A program made the translations under genes and the position numbers. A DNA stretch of 64,000 bases from NCBI GenBank assembly GCA_033030425.1, contig JAUFSD010000010.1, forward strand, positions 248,001-312,000. The letters run 5' to 3'. This DNA comes from Verpa conica (taxonomy: Eukaryota > Ascomycota > Pezizomycetes > Pezizales > Morchellaceae). This document shows positions 11,465-23,524 of the stretch, in pieces (within the stretch, counting starts at the first letter, position 1; every line of letters starts with the position of its first letter). The notes beneath the pieces were generated by a model. That model saw only the letters and a list, made by a program, of their open reading frames with translations, had not been told where the DNA came from and ran no database searches.

Positions 11465-11950
11465 TTGGTCTATTATAGTGATATCGAATCAAGGTTGATC
11501 TCGATCATACTCCCGGGGATCATCTGTGTCTGTTTGTGGGTGGGTTCTAAACGTGACGGGCCAATTTTACTTCCACCTGGGGCCAAGAAACAAACCATTT
11601 ATCCTTGGGTAGAGATACATGCACGAGTAGGATATATGGCAACCAATGAATTTTCTAAGACAGTATACAGCGACTCTATAGTGCTCGGGCCGGGGGCCCC
11701 CATATATTACCAATCACCGATAGTAAGAATGAGATTCGTACAGGACTTCCATTACGTTCAAGAGACAACGAGGAACCATGCGCTCGAGACAAATGACCCA
11801 GCCAAACAGCTCATTCCCTTTTCCTGCTTAAGTGCAGCACTGCTAGATAAGTGTGTTCCTTGCTACATGAAACCAAAGCTCACACATACTCACCGGATAG
11901 GGGGGGTTACTCAAATTGAACGTACGTCAGAATTTATCAATAGCTTATGA
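11465..11950 (+). CDS. Doubtful ORF, 161 codons
   Basis: The frame opens with TTG; the first ATG is at about 11636. The translation has a hydrophobic start and no recognised motif. Length alone is weak evidence in this composition. It could be an exon of a degenerate gene or chance. Confidence 0.2.
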   Translation: MVYYSDIESRLISIILPGIICVCLWVGSKRDGPILLPPGAKKQTIYPWVEIHARVGYMATNEFSKTVYSDSIVLGPGAPIYYQSPIVRMRFVQDFHYVQETTRNHALETNDPAKQLIPFSCLSAALLDKCVPCYMKPKLTHTHRIGGVTQIERTSEFINSL

Positions 11951-12542
11951 TTGAAGCTATAGGACCGCCTAAGCTGTTATCATAGGTATAATACCCACAC
12001 CAACAACACTAGGTTTAAAGATATGTATGGATGAAACAAAGCGTTAAATGGTTCAATAATAAATCTAAAATATCCTCTATAGCTAATCTAAAGTCTTCAA
12101 AGATATGTGAACCCCTAAATAAAACTATAGTCCGTAGTCTATCCACCAAATAGCTAGCTAGAGAACTTTGAATTTGTTTTACTAGGGACGGAGCAGATCC
12201 CCCAAAGTCAAGAAAACTATAGCTTAGGCCAATTATCTATTGACATGTCAACCCCGTTGTTAATCCTTTTACCGGGGTCTATACCTTTCAAGCTCCATCT
12301 TGTCTTCCGTGTGATGGGCTTTATTCTTTTGTACGTTGGTCCAAACTAGCACGCGAAACAAGCCCCAGCTCCCAGTGCATTTCTTCGGCAACATCAGGAG
12401 GGACACCCACTTCTTTTGCTATCGAGCGCCAAAACTCTCCTTTCCTTCTACTTTTATTACATTCGTTAGGAGGTTCTGCCAGAGTAACATGAGTTGGATT
12501 CCCTACTCTTTATATAATTGGTTGAGATGTTCTCGTTTCTTA

Positions 12543-12694
12543 CAGCGAACGGTAAAAAAGATCGAGAAACGCCAGACACGAGAATCAGCGCCCCTATCCG
12601 TTCTTTAGGTTTTTGGCAAAGATTCTAGTAGTAGGATTGGCCACAATACCCTTGTAACAGACCCTGGTTTCTCGATCTTTTTCACCGTACGCTG
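12543..12694. mobile_element. 152-bp pogo-type MITE
   Basis: The element is flanked by TA (12541-12542 and 12695-12696). The ends are CAGCGAACGGTAAAAAAG and its near complement ending CGCTG; inner arms GATCGAGAAAC/GTTTCTCGATC are perfect. TA duplication and CAG-type ends fit Tc1/mariner/pogo mobilisation. No coding capacity. Confidence 0.75.
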
Positions 12695-13447
12695 TAGGCC
12701 AATATTCTGGTTGCCGTAGAAAGTTCTGGTAGCGGAGTCTACATGAGATTGGAGACCTATGCCTCCCTGTGAGAATTTTTGAGATATCCGCCCACTTTTC
12801 TCCATCTAGTCTTGCTTTGAGAACGATCCTATCTTCTTTTTTGGTCCACTTGAACCCCCCCCATAGAGGCGACGAATCATAGGTATGAGTAGAGAGGTGG
12901 AGCTAAATTTTGTGGTTTTGTTTCTTTGGGGGTCACAAAACGATGATGAGATAGCTAGCCGTATCAGTTATTCAAGGAAGAAGCACCTCGTGGCATTCAC
13001 AAGTTTTGGCACTTCGGATTTATAGCCGGTTATGCAGCCCGTGCGCCACCACTACAGGATTACCATCACTAAAAAAAAATGTGTGGGATGATAATCCAGG
13101 TTGTAAGGACCTAGGGCGCTCGGGTAGACGTATTCCTTGGGCCGTTAATTATCAATCGCGTACGTAGACTAGACCCCCAATATGAGACTTGCCTACCCGG
13201 TATTACCGGCCCTGATCAGCAGGTCAAAATATAATGGTAGGGGTACGTTCTGGAGACCATCGCACTACGTAACACATCCTTATAAGCGCCACTAACATTG
13301 CGAGTGATTTTTTGTGATAACCATGGATCAATTTGCAATGCCAACCAACAAGGGATAGAACAGAACCGTGCGAAACAAGCCCGATACCACTGTTACATAA
13401 TTTGGAGTATATTCTGTACAGAGTGTTCAAGTGATCTACTGCATGTA

Positions 13448-13725
13448 CTCATGTCGCCGTTTTGAAGTCGCGTTTCCTAATCAGGCAAACACCACTAGAT
13501 ATGTCTCTACTATTGGTTGAAAGTATGCTTGGCATATTCTCGGTGCTCTTTCAACAGCTTTCCCTGCCCCATAGGACCTTTAGGGTGTCAATTTTCAGAG
13601 AGATATCGTTATATTCTAGCTACACATATGTAAAAACTCCCTGGCTCAGGCAAGTCTAGAAAGTTTTGGCTTAAGAATGGAAAGTTTCCTGATTATGAAA
13701 CGCGACTTCAAAACGGCGACATGAG
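13448..13725. mobile_element. 278-bp MITE with about 38-bp TIRs
   Basis: TA flanks both ends. The arms begin CTCATGTCGCCGTTTTGAAG and continue to CGCGTTTC, with the complement at the right end; only about one mismatch is seen over about 38 bp. The ORF across it is a by-product. Confidence 0.8.
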
Positions 13726-13828
13726 TAAGCCAAATAAAATAGGATCGGAGAACACTAGTTCGCTGCGATAAGCAGCTGAAACTAGTGTGCTTAGCAGAAA
13801 TATCCGTGCTAAAACATGCTATTGGGTT

Positions 13829-13990
13829 TCTTGATTCTTGGCGTGGAGTGGAAGTACGCTAAATCACTCACAAGCAGCTGGTTGCTTGATTCTTGGCACT
13901 TGGTGGAAGTGCGCTAAATCACTCATGCGGGGGCAGATTGCTTGATTCTTGGCACTTGGTGGAAGTATGCCAAATCACTCATATGCGGGT
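13829..13990 (+). repeat. 55-56-bp tandem repeat, three copies
   Basis: TTGATTCTTGGC...GTGGAAGT.CGC(C)AAATCACTCA recurs with starts at about 13831, 13886 and 13942. Copies 2 and 3 are more alike than copy 1. Confidence 0.75.
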
Positions 13991-14001
13991 GGAAAATTAT
14001 A

Positions 14002-14418
14002 ATGGTCTCAGACTTTTATTGCTTCTTGGCGCTGTTTGGCTGTAATGCTCAATCCCTGCACCTGGGCACCCTCCGGCAAGATTATCGTGACCAATACTCA
14101 TTGCAAGGGGATCTGGGGCCCCATATTTCTACAACAATTTTGCCGGAGGCTGTAAACATCATAGATTTCAGCAGGGGGACAATTCATGCTAATTATACGC
14201 CTAATACGAGATTACTCAAAAATCCGGCTACCACGAGAGTGCTAGCTCTGTTTAGAACAAAAGATGCTTGTAAAAATGTCTATCTAATAATCAATTGCCT
14301 ATGGAAGAGCACCGCACTAGTAGGACCCTCCCTGGATCCTCTAACTCGATTTACGTACGCCAGCTTAGCTCGTGTGAAGTCACTATTTGTTGTTGTAAAA
14401 CCTACAAGTTTCGCATGA
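14002..14418 (+). CDS. Candidate small secreted protein
   Basis: From the ATG at 14002 (in frame with a longer opening at 13942 inside the tandem repeat) the frame encodes about 138 residues. The N-terminus MVSDFYCFLALFGCNAQS resembles a signal peptide, with a possible cleavage after NAQS. There are few cysteines and no recognised domain. It overlaps repeat DNA at its start and ends at a degenerate direct repeat, so it could also be chance. Confidence 0.25.
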   Translation: MVSDFYCFLALFGCNAQSLHLGTLRQDYRDQYSLQGDLGPHISTTILPEAVNIIDFSRGTIHANYTPNTRLLKNPATTRVLALFRTKDACKNVYLIINCLWKSTALVGPSLDPLTRFTYASLARVKSLFVVVKPTSFA

Positions 14419-14745
14419 ATACTTTGTTCGGGGAGCGATAAAGGATGTCCGTTATAAGACCTATAAGATTTAGGATTGATCTTGGTCAGGCGACAGGCGG
14501 CGACTGACATTTGTAGATGCAGATGCTGCAGATCCTAAAACTACATGTTTCGCACTGAAAGATGTAGTAAAGTCGGTCTGAGCCGCATAGCCTGCAAGTC
14601 CACAGCAAAAGCACACTTTCGCTCTTGAAATGCATGAAAATTTTGTTCGGGCAGCGGCAAAGGACCCCCATTATAAGACCTATAAGATTTTAGAATTAAT
14701 CTTGATTAGGTGGTGGGTGATGACTGACGTTCGCGACTGCGGTTT
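14416..14745 (+). repeat. Imperfect direct repeat pair of about 100 bp
   Basis: Segments at 14416-14512 and 14632-14745 share TTTTGTTCGGG, GCAAAGGA or a near form, TTATAAGACCTATAAGATTT, and TGACTGAC. The spacing is about 215 bp. Origin unknown. Confidence 0.6.
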
Positions 14746-15519
14746 TATAGTGCTTTAAGGTGATATAAACAATAAGTAGCTTTGGGGATACGTGGATCAC
14801 TCCTGGAGGGCTATTCTGGGTAGGGTAGTCCTCTTATATTAGTGAGGGAAGATATTGTCCTATAGTACCCCTAGATTCATGGGAGAATTTCTAGGCTAAT
14901 TCTTGGGGCTTTATTTTGAATTTAAGGAGAGGACGTAATTGAATGATCCTAGAAGAAATTACTAAGTAGCTAGGCGTGTTACCCATACGTACTCCCAAGA
15001 ATAGGGTCTGCATGATCTATGGTGTAATAGCATTTTCTCATGTTTTGAGTAGAATTATTCCGAGTGAAATTCTAGTTGATATATAATATGATGTGTGTAT
15101 TTAGGGTTTTAAGAGAGGCTAAGAAGTAAAAATTTCGTTTGCTTCAACCTAGCCCCTACAAGTAATCTTTACTAGAAAAATAAACTTCTGAATTAATTAT
15201 TAATTGGTTGGATGATATCTCTGCTTCTCCGACTGCACACATGGCTACCTTGGAGTAAAGCCTGCCTTATGCACATTGATCGTATGACTCTATTTTATGT
15301 TAGAGTTTATGAGGCTCAAATATGTCTTGGTACAGATTATAATTAATCTATCACCCTACTTAGCTATCTATCTATCACCCATACCACGAGACTATCTTAT
15401 ATTGAGTTGAGGAGAACAATAGGATTGTATGTTTTTGCGTGCGCTAACTTTTTCATAGGGTGCCAAAACCCCTCATCAGCCACCATCCTGCACTCCCACC
15501 ACCACCGAGGCTTCGAAAC

Positions 15520-16130
15520 ATGCCTGAAACACTTGAAAACGACGGCATTACTTTTATCGAAGATTTTATGGATCTAGGCGCAATTGCCGATGTTCAGAAC
15601 ATAATAGAAAGGATACCGCTATCATTCTTTACGCGTGAAACCATCGAGGTAATAAACGATGAGAGCCCATTAACAATCCTACCGTGGGGATCCAAATGCA
15701 CTAGAATCAAGGAGGAGTTTGAGGAGGTAAGTCTTTGCTCTGTAGGTGCCACTGTAGGGTTAACCAGCACTACTAACACTATTAGAAAAAATCGACAATT
15801 CCAGACCTCAATACACGGCCAATTGTAAGTTGGCAGTTTATCCACTTCCACACTAAGGCGACAACATATTTGGTCCCGCGCGGGCGAGCCCCCGGTCGTA
15901 TCCTGGTTCTTATTCCAATCCTGGTTGATATTGGATACCCGCAGTTTGTGAAAGGCTCGCATAAGCCTTCCGTTGGACCATCGTCAGATGAATCTGCGCC
16001 AAATGAATCTATTAATTTCCCTTTGAACATCGGGTCGGTTCTGTTATGGGATGGTGGGATAGAGGTAGAATATCCTGCTGTTAGTAGCTTTAGGGGCAAT
16101 GGTGGGTTTGCTATTATGTTGGGTTATTAG
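15520..16130 (+). CDS. Phytanoyl-CoA dioxygenase (PhyH)-like protein, copy 1
   Basis: Exon 1 is 15520-15726 and exon 2 is 15786-16130. Intron 15727-15785 (59 bp) has donor GTAAGT, branch TACTAAC and acceptor ATTAG, phase 0. The product is 183 residues. The N-terminal ENDGITFIEDF matches the DGF.VI..F start of PhyH-like 2-oxoglutarate oxygenases. The later GYPQFVKGSHK resembles the family's G-(P/Y)-x-R-(V/F)-x-x-GSHK strand, and GSVLLWD matches GD.V.(L/F)WD. I see no HxD iron-binding pair and no distal His, so it is shorter than usual and may be non-catalytic. It has a paralogue at 57398-58106 with conserved RG.(A/T)P.RI.V.IPI and (Y/F)VKGSH. The stretch between the intron and RGRAP aligns poorly with that copy, so an old indel is possible. 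It faces the zinc-finger gene at 17111-18068. Confidence 0.65.
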
Positions 16131-17110
16131 TAATTGTATTTCGTCTGTTCGGGTGGATGTGGCTCTCATTTGTCGCTTCTGTCTGTTTTGAAAAAAATAT
16201 TCTCTGCATAAAGCCCATATAGGGCTCTATAGGCCTCTATTCCAAACGTGAAATTAGGCTATATACAAATAATCTATAGTTCTAGGCCGTAAATGTTGAG
16301 CGGGACTCGAAAAGACACTAAAAATCGCTATTTTGCCATATCCACCACACATTCATCTAGGTTCTAACAACCATGATTATTAGTGGAATGGATAGCCACA
16401 AATATTGAGAATTTATTTATACCACTTATCAGCTGGGGAACGGATTTAATCTTGTGCAGCTTTAGAGACTGGGGCTGATTCTGTGGAGTGCCAAGTCCGG
16501 ATTTTGTATTAGCGAGGCGCCTCGCTTTTTAGTACGGGAATTTTCTAATTTCTCAAATCACCCTAGCCCAAATTAGTGCCAGCAACACAATATATGAGTA
16601 ATTCCTTTGAAATATATATAGAATGTATTTCATATGAAAATAAACTAATCATAAAACTATAACAGTGTGCTTCTACTACTAATGAACTTGTACCAGGTAA
16701 ACTTAATACGAGGGTCGACTTTCCGCGATGCATCCTGTGGCGGTGTTCCGCTATAGTCCCTGCCCGTCCCTTGATATACTTAAAAGATAACTAAATCAGA
16801 AGGTTATTCCCAGCCATTCTAGTACTTATTTATCGGTTATGCCATCATACTGTAGGGTACCCCAACGTTACTATGGTTCATCTCAACCTAGGATAGCAAC
16901 AGCTAAGGATCATACTAAATATATGTGAGATATTATGCTAGTATTGAGCCAGGGCCAGGACTCTTTCCCGGATAATCTTGAATTCCCTTAAGCGAGGTTT
17001 TAGCGGTTTTCATACAAAGGAGGGGTGGTCAGAAATCATACTCGGTCCAGTACCCATGAGGTATTTGTCAATCCAACTATAGTGCTCAGATGATCCAGTA
17101 CAACGGGATC
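16131..17110. other. Convergent intergenic spacer
   Basis: About 980 bases between the 3' ends of the PhyH-like and zinc-finger genes. AT-rich, no ORF, no clear inverted repeat. In the second pair the corresponding spacer is only about 40 bases, so this may be secondarily expanded. Confidence 0.5.
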
Positions 17111-18068
17111 CTAAGCTACCTTTAGTGATCTGATACCAATTGGAATAACGACTGGAAGCCCACCATAGGTAAGCTCCCTTTGTAGGGGTCCTGAATCGTC
17201 TTTCACGCCCCCAACAGCTAGTAGAAGGGTGTCCACATCGTTTTCAATAGAAGTATCTGTACGTTTATCAATAGCAGCAACGGAATTTTTGTAAATATAA
17301 CCGACATCCGTATTCGTATCAATAGTGCCATCTTTGCTTATATTAATCACCCTAGTTTCATCACGGGCTCCAGTCTCTTCCTTTGAACCTGCACCAAGGG
17401 CTTAGCTTGACGGTATGGTCGAGATATAGGAGAAACTCACGTCCCCCAATAAGAAGCTCCTGTTCCTTATTATAATAGTCCTTGTGAATCTTCCTTAAGT
17501 GGTTGTTACGCTGGCGTAGGCTCTTGAACGACTGTGGACATGGACAAACCAGTTTCAGGTAAGGTCTCTCAGGATGATATTTGTCACAGTGTACAAGTAA
17601 GCGGTCGAGGCGGGCAAACGCTTTTGGGCAACTCGGGCATTTGAATCTCCTCGGTGGTCCGCCGAGAAACTTCTTGAATTTTGTTAGGGAAGCTTGGAAA
17701 GATTGAACATCCGAGACGGTAAGCGCAAGCTCTTTTTTGTTCTTTAGGGCGTCAACTACTTGGTGGTGGATGTCGGCTACTCGGGGCTCAAGAACCTCTA
17801 GTAAATCCGCAAGTGATTCTAGGTTCTCCTCCAGGGATAACCCCTCCGAGACACCGGAGGGCCTGTCCTCAGTGCCGTGTTCTTCGGGGCTGGGTGATTC
17901 TTTTGTCTTCTGTTTCTTTCCTATGGCTGTAGCTCCTCCTGTAGAACAAAAGGGCTCGTCCTCAGGTGTTGAGGTAGAGGGTGAAGGAGAGTCGACTGTA
18001 GGGATTTTGCCCGGGGACGATTCTCGTATTTTCCGCTTCTTTCCAGAGGGCTCAGTCATCTCCGGCAA
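17111..18068 (-). CDS. C2H2 zinc-finger protein, copy 1
   Basis: The exons are 18068-17441 and 17388-17111 on the minus strand. Intron 17440-17389 (52 bp) starts GTGAGT and ends GCAG, phase 1; joined length is 301 residues. The N-terminal third is Ser/Pro/Lys-rich with nuclear-localisation-like KKRK and KKQK. A predicted helical part (about residues 80-135) precedes two zinc fingers: FKCPSCPKAF...HCDKYH (C-x2-C-x12-H-x4-H) and CPCPQSF...HLRKIH, the second with a compressed C-x-C. Conserved HP-(E/N)-RPYL links the two fingers, as in the paralogue at 58147-59172. Intron position, just after the finger block, and phase are identical in the two. A nuclear DNA- or RNA-binding role is inferred. It is convergent with the PhyH-like gene. 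Confidence 0.75.
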
Positions 18069-18300
18069 CCGTGCTCGGTAGAAATGTGGTGCGTAGAGGG
18101 GACTTCAGTGCTCGGGAGTGGTAATTCGGTGGCGGTGGTACCTTTGCGCCAAGGATCAACCAACACACCAGTGCCAAGTTTCTTGCGTGACTAATAACCA
18201 AGTAAGATGGTGGGTGATAAGGGCGCTTATTAGTCGAGATGTGATTACATGGCTCAAACGAAGTCGGTCTTTAATGTTCATTACACTTTTATAGGTAGTA

Positions 18301-18565
18301 CTCGTCCCCCAGGAAAAGAACCAGAAAACAGGGGGGGTACGCACAAAGGTGTCTCGGAAGTTCAAATCCACCTAGTAGCCCCAAATAAGGCAAACAACAA
18401 GCTACTGTTCCTACTCTTATAATGACTCAAGAAGCTCCCGCTACCAGAAATGGTATATTATTGAGTAAATCGTGTCAAAATGCGTGCTTCCGCCACTTAA
18501 ACACCCCCCCCGGTCACGCCTGTGCGTACCACCCCTGTTTTCAGGTTCTTTTCCTGGGGGACGAG
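18301..18565. mobile_element. 265-bp MITE (CTCGTCCCCC family)
   Basis: Flanked by TA at 18299-18300 and 18566-18567. The ends are CTCGTCCCCCAGGAAAAGAA and its complement; the arms continue through ACAGGGGGG.TACGCACA. A second copy of exactly the same length lies at 37879-38143. Confidence 0.8.
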
Positions 18566-19258
18566 TATATTAACTTGACCGCGGTAAACATGAAACTAAG
18601 ACATTATAAGGCCTTATGACCATTGATCTGCACGCAGAAATCATGAGCCTTAGTATACGTAGAACTAAAGAAGTAATTCTGATAATAGCTTGATTAGGCG
18701 CCACCGACAGGGTTTAATAGTGTCTCTAGAGTCATCTAAGCTAGCTGTGTTTGGGAAATTAGAAAGACCTGAACCAGAGTCTTAGCTTCCCGGAGGGGCG
18801 ACCTCCTCGGGAGTGGGTTATCATACATATGTACAGTTTATCCACAAAATCAGAGTCATTGATAAAGACACCAACATAAATATCATATGTATATCAGTCC
18901 AAAGACTAACTGCACAGAAGTGCCATACTTTCTCCAATGAGGTACTGAGTTTACTGGCAGGGTTTTTTGCGGTGGAAAATAGAAAAAGCAACTTCTGTGT
19001 CTGATCAAAGTTTCTTGATTCTGGTCTGAGCCGGGGATAGATTGTAGGAGGGGGCTTATTGGCCGTCATTTGTGGGTTATGATTGCACATGCATGTTAGA
19101 AATAGGACTTGTCTTCTGCTACCAGGGGAAGATCTTGAGTTAGAGATGTGGGGGCGGAACTACAGGCACCTCCAAGTGGGTGCCAGTTTCTAGATACCAC
19201 GCCTCCTTCAATACGGTGTTGATTACCAGAACATAGATTTTATTTCTCCGTCTAAGTA

Positions 19259-19348
19259 CTTAGACTGAAATTAAGTATTGTCAGCCGCTTCGTTGCAACG
19301 CCATAAAAATTAGTCTTGGAATCTGACAATACTTAATTTCAGCCTAAG
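19259..19348. mobile_element. 90-bp foldback element
   Basis: Arms CTTAGACTGAAATTAAGTAT and TGTCAG are matched by CTGACA and ATACTTAATTTCAG, ending CCTAAG, with TA at both sides. Nearly a perfect hairpin with a loop of about 40 bases. Confidence 0.75.
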
Positions 19349-19887
19349 TATATGATTCTCTGCAACTTGTGCGGCTTTTATTGTGTGTAGTCCTTAAGGA
19401 TTTAACCGTTATAACCCTCCATAGCGCCCACTATCTATCCAGTACCATAACCCTCTTACCTTCCAACTAATCGTTTGCCAAACGCTCCTTCAATGTCGAC
19501 ACCCCTACAATGCCTGGAACCACCGGTGGAGGTATATATAAAACCAAAAATTATATGCCCGAATCTTGAGACGCATAAGATAGGGGTATAGTTGCCATGG
19601 CAGCCTATGGAAGTGGTGGAGGCGAATGCCGAACTACATAGATTCCGTGATGGGTTGATTTTATGGAGGTAAGCTAGTATTGGCCTTCAATCCCGCTTCA
19701 AAAAGACAACTAAAATTTCGATAGCGAAGAAATTATTCTTTCTACTTCTCTTGAGATGCAATATGCCAGATTTATCCCAACTACCGTCCAAACTAGATGG
19801 TATTTATAACACTACTCTTTACCCAATGCCCATATTGCTATCCCGAATCGTGCGTTAAAACGTAGGTCAATTAATATAGTTTTTTAT

Positions 19888-20298
19888 ATGTTCCTTGCTA
19901 AATTATCAAATACCAGTAATTGGGATTTATACTGGGAATTCGCATCGCGCTACAAAGACCGCGATAGCAATGCCAGACGAGTACTATCTGGTATGAGGGA
20001 TTCATGTAGATTCTCTAATATGATATCAGATGCTAAGGACCTTCCAACGCACATCAGAGGTACAATAAGATTGGCGGGTTTGATTTCGACGAGGGGAGTG
20101 ACCATGTCATTTTTGACCCCGGTAGATTATCACGCGTTAAATGCATGTTATACCGTCACAATTACTTCATTGCTTGGGCTGAAGGGAGGATCAGACAGTT
20201 CTTTGAGGATAATGATTTCACAGATGATGAAAAAAGGAATAATTGGCATGTCATCAACGGTGTACGTTACATATTGCCGTAGATGGATAATTAGGTAG
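19888..20298 (+). pseudogene. Possible gene remnant
   Basis: One frame (19888-20298) starts protein-like (NWDLYWEFASRYKDR), but after about 20036 another forward frame reads far better: GGFDFDEGSDH, ARVK-like and FFEDNDFTDDEKRNNW, ending at about 20275. The switch suggests either an unresolved intron or a frameshift. I could not find a consistent splice pair. Function unknown. Confidence 0.3.
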
Positions 20299-22729
20299 TT
20301 GATTCATGTAATTGAGGTATTTTCCAACCTAGATACAACAAGTTGGACAGACCCAATATATATGTACTCATTATATTTTATATTCGGCTCGGAGTTTAAT
20401 TATATATCAGGTCAATACTCAAGTCCCCATACATAAGACCTTTTCGATACCCTGCAGGATTAATAGGTCTCAACGGTTCAGCTTTTATTATAATAGTCTC
20501 GATCGTTGACACGTAGTCTGATTGTAAGCTTAAGCTGTGGCTCTAGACAATCGTTTAGTGAGAGGACTAAGCTGTTAAACTGATTTATTTTGGGACACTA
20601 CTGGAATATAAGATCTCACTGGTCCAAATTGCGTGCTTGAGCTTGTCTCGATCATGTACCCGTAGCCCGTTCTCATCGACTAATCGCACCAATCTATTAG
20701 CAGGCTGTAAGCCTCAGAATTTTTTGAGCGCTTTTCATTACCTGATTTCGCGCTTTTTCAGATTTAAAACTAAACTCATACACTCGTAAAATACCCTCCT
20801 CCTCGTATTTTGGTTGACTCATCGTTAGTCAAAGGCTTCCTTTGAAACTCTTGAATGGGTATCGATCGAAAGACGGAAATTTGGGGCTGGGATACTCACA
20901 TTAGTTTATATATTTGGGTGTTCTCTCGATCTGGTGCACAGGCCTACCATCACAGACAACTAAAAACAGGGGGGCTGGATATCATATGTGATAAAGATAT
21001 GCTGGGTAGGCTTATTTTGTGAGGTGCTTTCTATACAGGTATTTGACCCAAATATGCTAATGCTTATCACTCGCCTCGTCCAAATCATTCCGGCATGAGC
21101 CGTGGCAATCTCCAAAAGCATGATTCCCATCATAAACATACCCCCACCTCAAGATTCCTAGGCAGGCCCTTTATTGTGCTTATTGCTGGTCAAAGATCTG
21201 TGTTATAGCGGCATGCGCACGCTATTTCATCACTTAGGGGGGAGATTTGAATAGGTGGTCTGGGTACCTGCACATATTCCTCCTCTTACAAATCCGACTG
21301 AATTGGTCTCATGGCTCCTAAAGACTCGTTTATACGATCGAAGGGACTTGATATGTAATGCAACGACTTTTCGTCTGAATCCTGTTTTGTTTGCAGGGTT
21401 GTGTATAAGATTTGTCAGATGACCTAAACAGTTCTAACTAGTACAGGTATAAATATCCATTCAAGCCCATAAGGAAGATTTTTTACAAGTGCCCTCTTCT
21501 CTCCTTACAACGTCCATCAATTTTGTCTCCTCTACTTTTGTCCGGTTGTTTACACAGTCGATAAAGACGAGGACAACAAAACTGACTGGAGGTTTGACAC
21601 TGGCGTCTGTGCTTGGCTATAGGGAATTTAGGATTTTTTATTCCGCATTTCATATATATAAATCAGAGCCTCAAGAAAGATTTTAACATGTATTTCACCG
21701 CCAATGATTTAGTGCATTTGCAAACCTTGATATATATAACTATGATACTTGACCACTGTTCCCTGCTCCTCTACTGTAGTGTTGCACCCCCAGTACCCCG
21801 ACAAGAACTCAATTTATCTGTCTTCTATGAGCCTATATATAAATTATTACACTTGATCTCTCCATATATAAATAAGTAATCAATCAGCTATTTCGACCCC
21901 CCATAACCTGCCCCCGCTAAATTTCTTACTAGCAGTCATCTAAATTACCATACTCTAAGCCGAAAATATGGTGGTGGGCATAGTGTTATGGAAGTCTAAG
22001 TTTACATGTACAAAGTGCTAAGAATTTTCTATAATGTATACATACCTAGGTATGATATTTAGGTGTATAATGTTTTGTAGCTCCTCTAGTTTTAAATATC
22101 AATGATAGAAAGATTCAGCTATAAGAGAGTGTCGCATGCGTTACCTAAAGATTTGCTTACTAAATGATCCATTTCACACGATTTCCACAAAATGATTTAC
22201 TACTTACGCAATCTAGCTTACACTCTGGTGTAGTATCGAACCAAACCGAATTTATTTTCTCAGTAGAAGCAGTAGAAGCAGCTTGGTGCATGATATTATA
22301 GATATTTATTGGGTATGTAGAGCTCTTGAACGGTAAAGATTAAGTATCTTATGGAATACCACTTACCTCGGATAAAATCTTCGTTGTCTTATATAATTAA
22401 TATTGTACTGCATTAAACGTTGCGCACACATATCATGATCACCATGGCTAGTATCACATGCCTAAAGCTATGGTCAAATTCCAGAAGTCTCCCAGCTAAA
22501 AAAAGCCTGCGTGGGTGGGTAAAATTAGTATAAATACTGGCCTCTCTCCCCAGTACAGTACCCTTCCACGAACACATATACAACATCCAGGCCCTCAATA
22601 ATCACCTCACCAATTAAGACCACCTACCCGAAGTCAGCTTCTAGAGTAATTAGACATGGGTCTTGCCAGATTCCGTTGTAAGTTGATCATAGAGATACCT
22701 ACTACACTAAATCGAGGTTGATATTCTAG
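20299..22729. other. No supported gene
   Basis: Short ORFs at 21489, 21613 and 22413 lack a credible start or motif. A TATA-like GTATAAATACTGG at about 22531 precedes a CT-rich tract and may belong to the candidate gene that follows. No repeats of note. Confidence 0.4.
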
Positions 22730-23071
22730 GAAGACGTACATGGGAGTGTGTCCCCCGAGAAGCCTCCTACCCCCAATGTCACATACTGGCTTGGCCTCTT
22801 GCCTAACCAGCGTAATGACTCTCGCATCCGGCTCCGTAATCGTTACTTCATATCAGGATTGGTACACAAGAAGGATTCAGCGGTTATTAGAAGGCATCTA
22901 AAGGCAGGGATAAAAATACGTGCTAAGGTTAAAGAACTAGAGCACTTCAAGCGGGGGGGAAGACCATATACCAGGGGAAACTCGAGTGGCATATCTCCAG
23001 TAATGAGTAGTTATGTGGTGGAATTAACTTTGGAATTTTGTTTTCTCTTTTCATTGCGCGCATATATATAA
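22730..23071 (+). CDS. Candidate exon of an unknown basic protein
   Basis: The frame is open from a good acceptor (TATTCTAG at 22722-22729) to the stop at 23069-23071. It reads EDVHGSVSPEKPPTPNV then a Lys/Arg-rich part (VIRRHLKAGIKIRAKVKEL). There is no in-frame ATG; an upstream exon ending at a GTAAGT donor (about 22674) is possible, but the ATG at 22655 is out of phase. A TATA-like box lies at 22531. Family unknown; a multi-exon gene seems more likely than a single-exon one. Confidence 0.35.
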   Translation, partial: EDVHGSVSPEKPPTPNVTYWLGLLPNQRNDSRIRLRNRYFISGLVHKKDSAVIRRHLKAGIKIRAKVKELEHFKRGGRPYTRGNSSGISPVMSSYVVELTLEFCFLFSLRAYI

Positions 23072-23292
23072 GATTGAGAACGAGATAGATGAGACTCAAG
23101 GTGGAGTTTCACAGCTCGCCTGTACACTGCAGCTTTAATTTTATATGCAATTTATATCAATTATTTTTATTGTAAATGATTCAGCTATTTTAATTTTGTT
23201 AGGGGAGTATTGAAAGGTAGAGCCGCTTAATATATAGTACGACGGTTGTAAGCTATCTTTAGGTAGTCATGATGTCATAAGTGGCTCTATTA

Positions 23293-23524
23293 CCCGCGCG
23301 TTAATTAATAACTCGGAATTTTCATAACCACAACAAAACACCATCAAGAAAACCCTAGTAAATAGACACTGAATGTGGTTAAGACTAATTAATGTTTAGT
23401 TGAATTACCAATTGTAATGCTATGAGATTCTAACTGCATGTAGTTTTCTTGTTGCTATTACATCACTGTGCTCATTCGATCTGGTGGTTGTAACCACATT
23501 CCGAGTTGTTAATTAACACGCGGG
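23293..23524. mobile_element. 232-bp MITE
   Basis: TA at 23291-23292 and 23525-23526. The inverted ends CCCGCGCGTTAATTAATAAC / GTTAATTAACACGCGGG pair, and the pairing extends through CTCGGAAT. AT-rich centre, no ORF. Confidence 0.75.

Larger units (their letters stand above)
11951..15519. other. Repeat-rich interval without firm genes
   Basis: It contains the MITEs at 12543-12694 and 13448-13725, a 55-bp tandem repeat at 13829-13990, one candidate small secreted protein ORF (14002-14418), and a degenerate direct repeat pair (14416-14512 and 14632-14745). About 14750-15500 holds nothing I recognise except the presumed promoter of the PhyH-like gene. Confidence 0.45.
18069..19887. other. Gene-free interval with two foldback elements
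   Basis: Holds the 265-bp MITE at 18301-18565, a short hairpin at about 18790-18812 and the 90-bp foldback at 19259-19348. ORFs at 18156, 18422 and 18813/18821 overlap repeats or oppose each other and are not supported. Confidence 0.5.
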
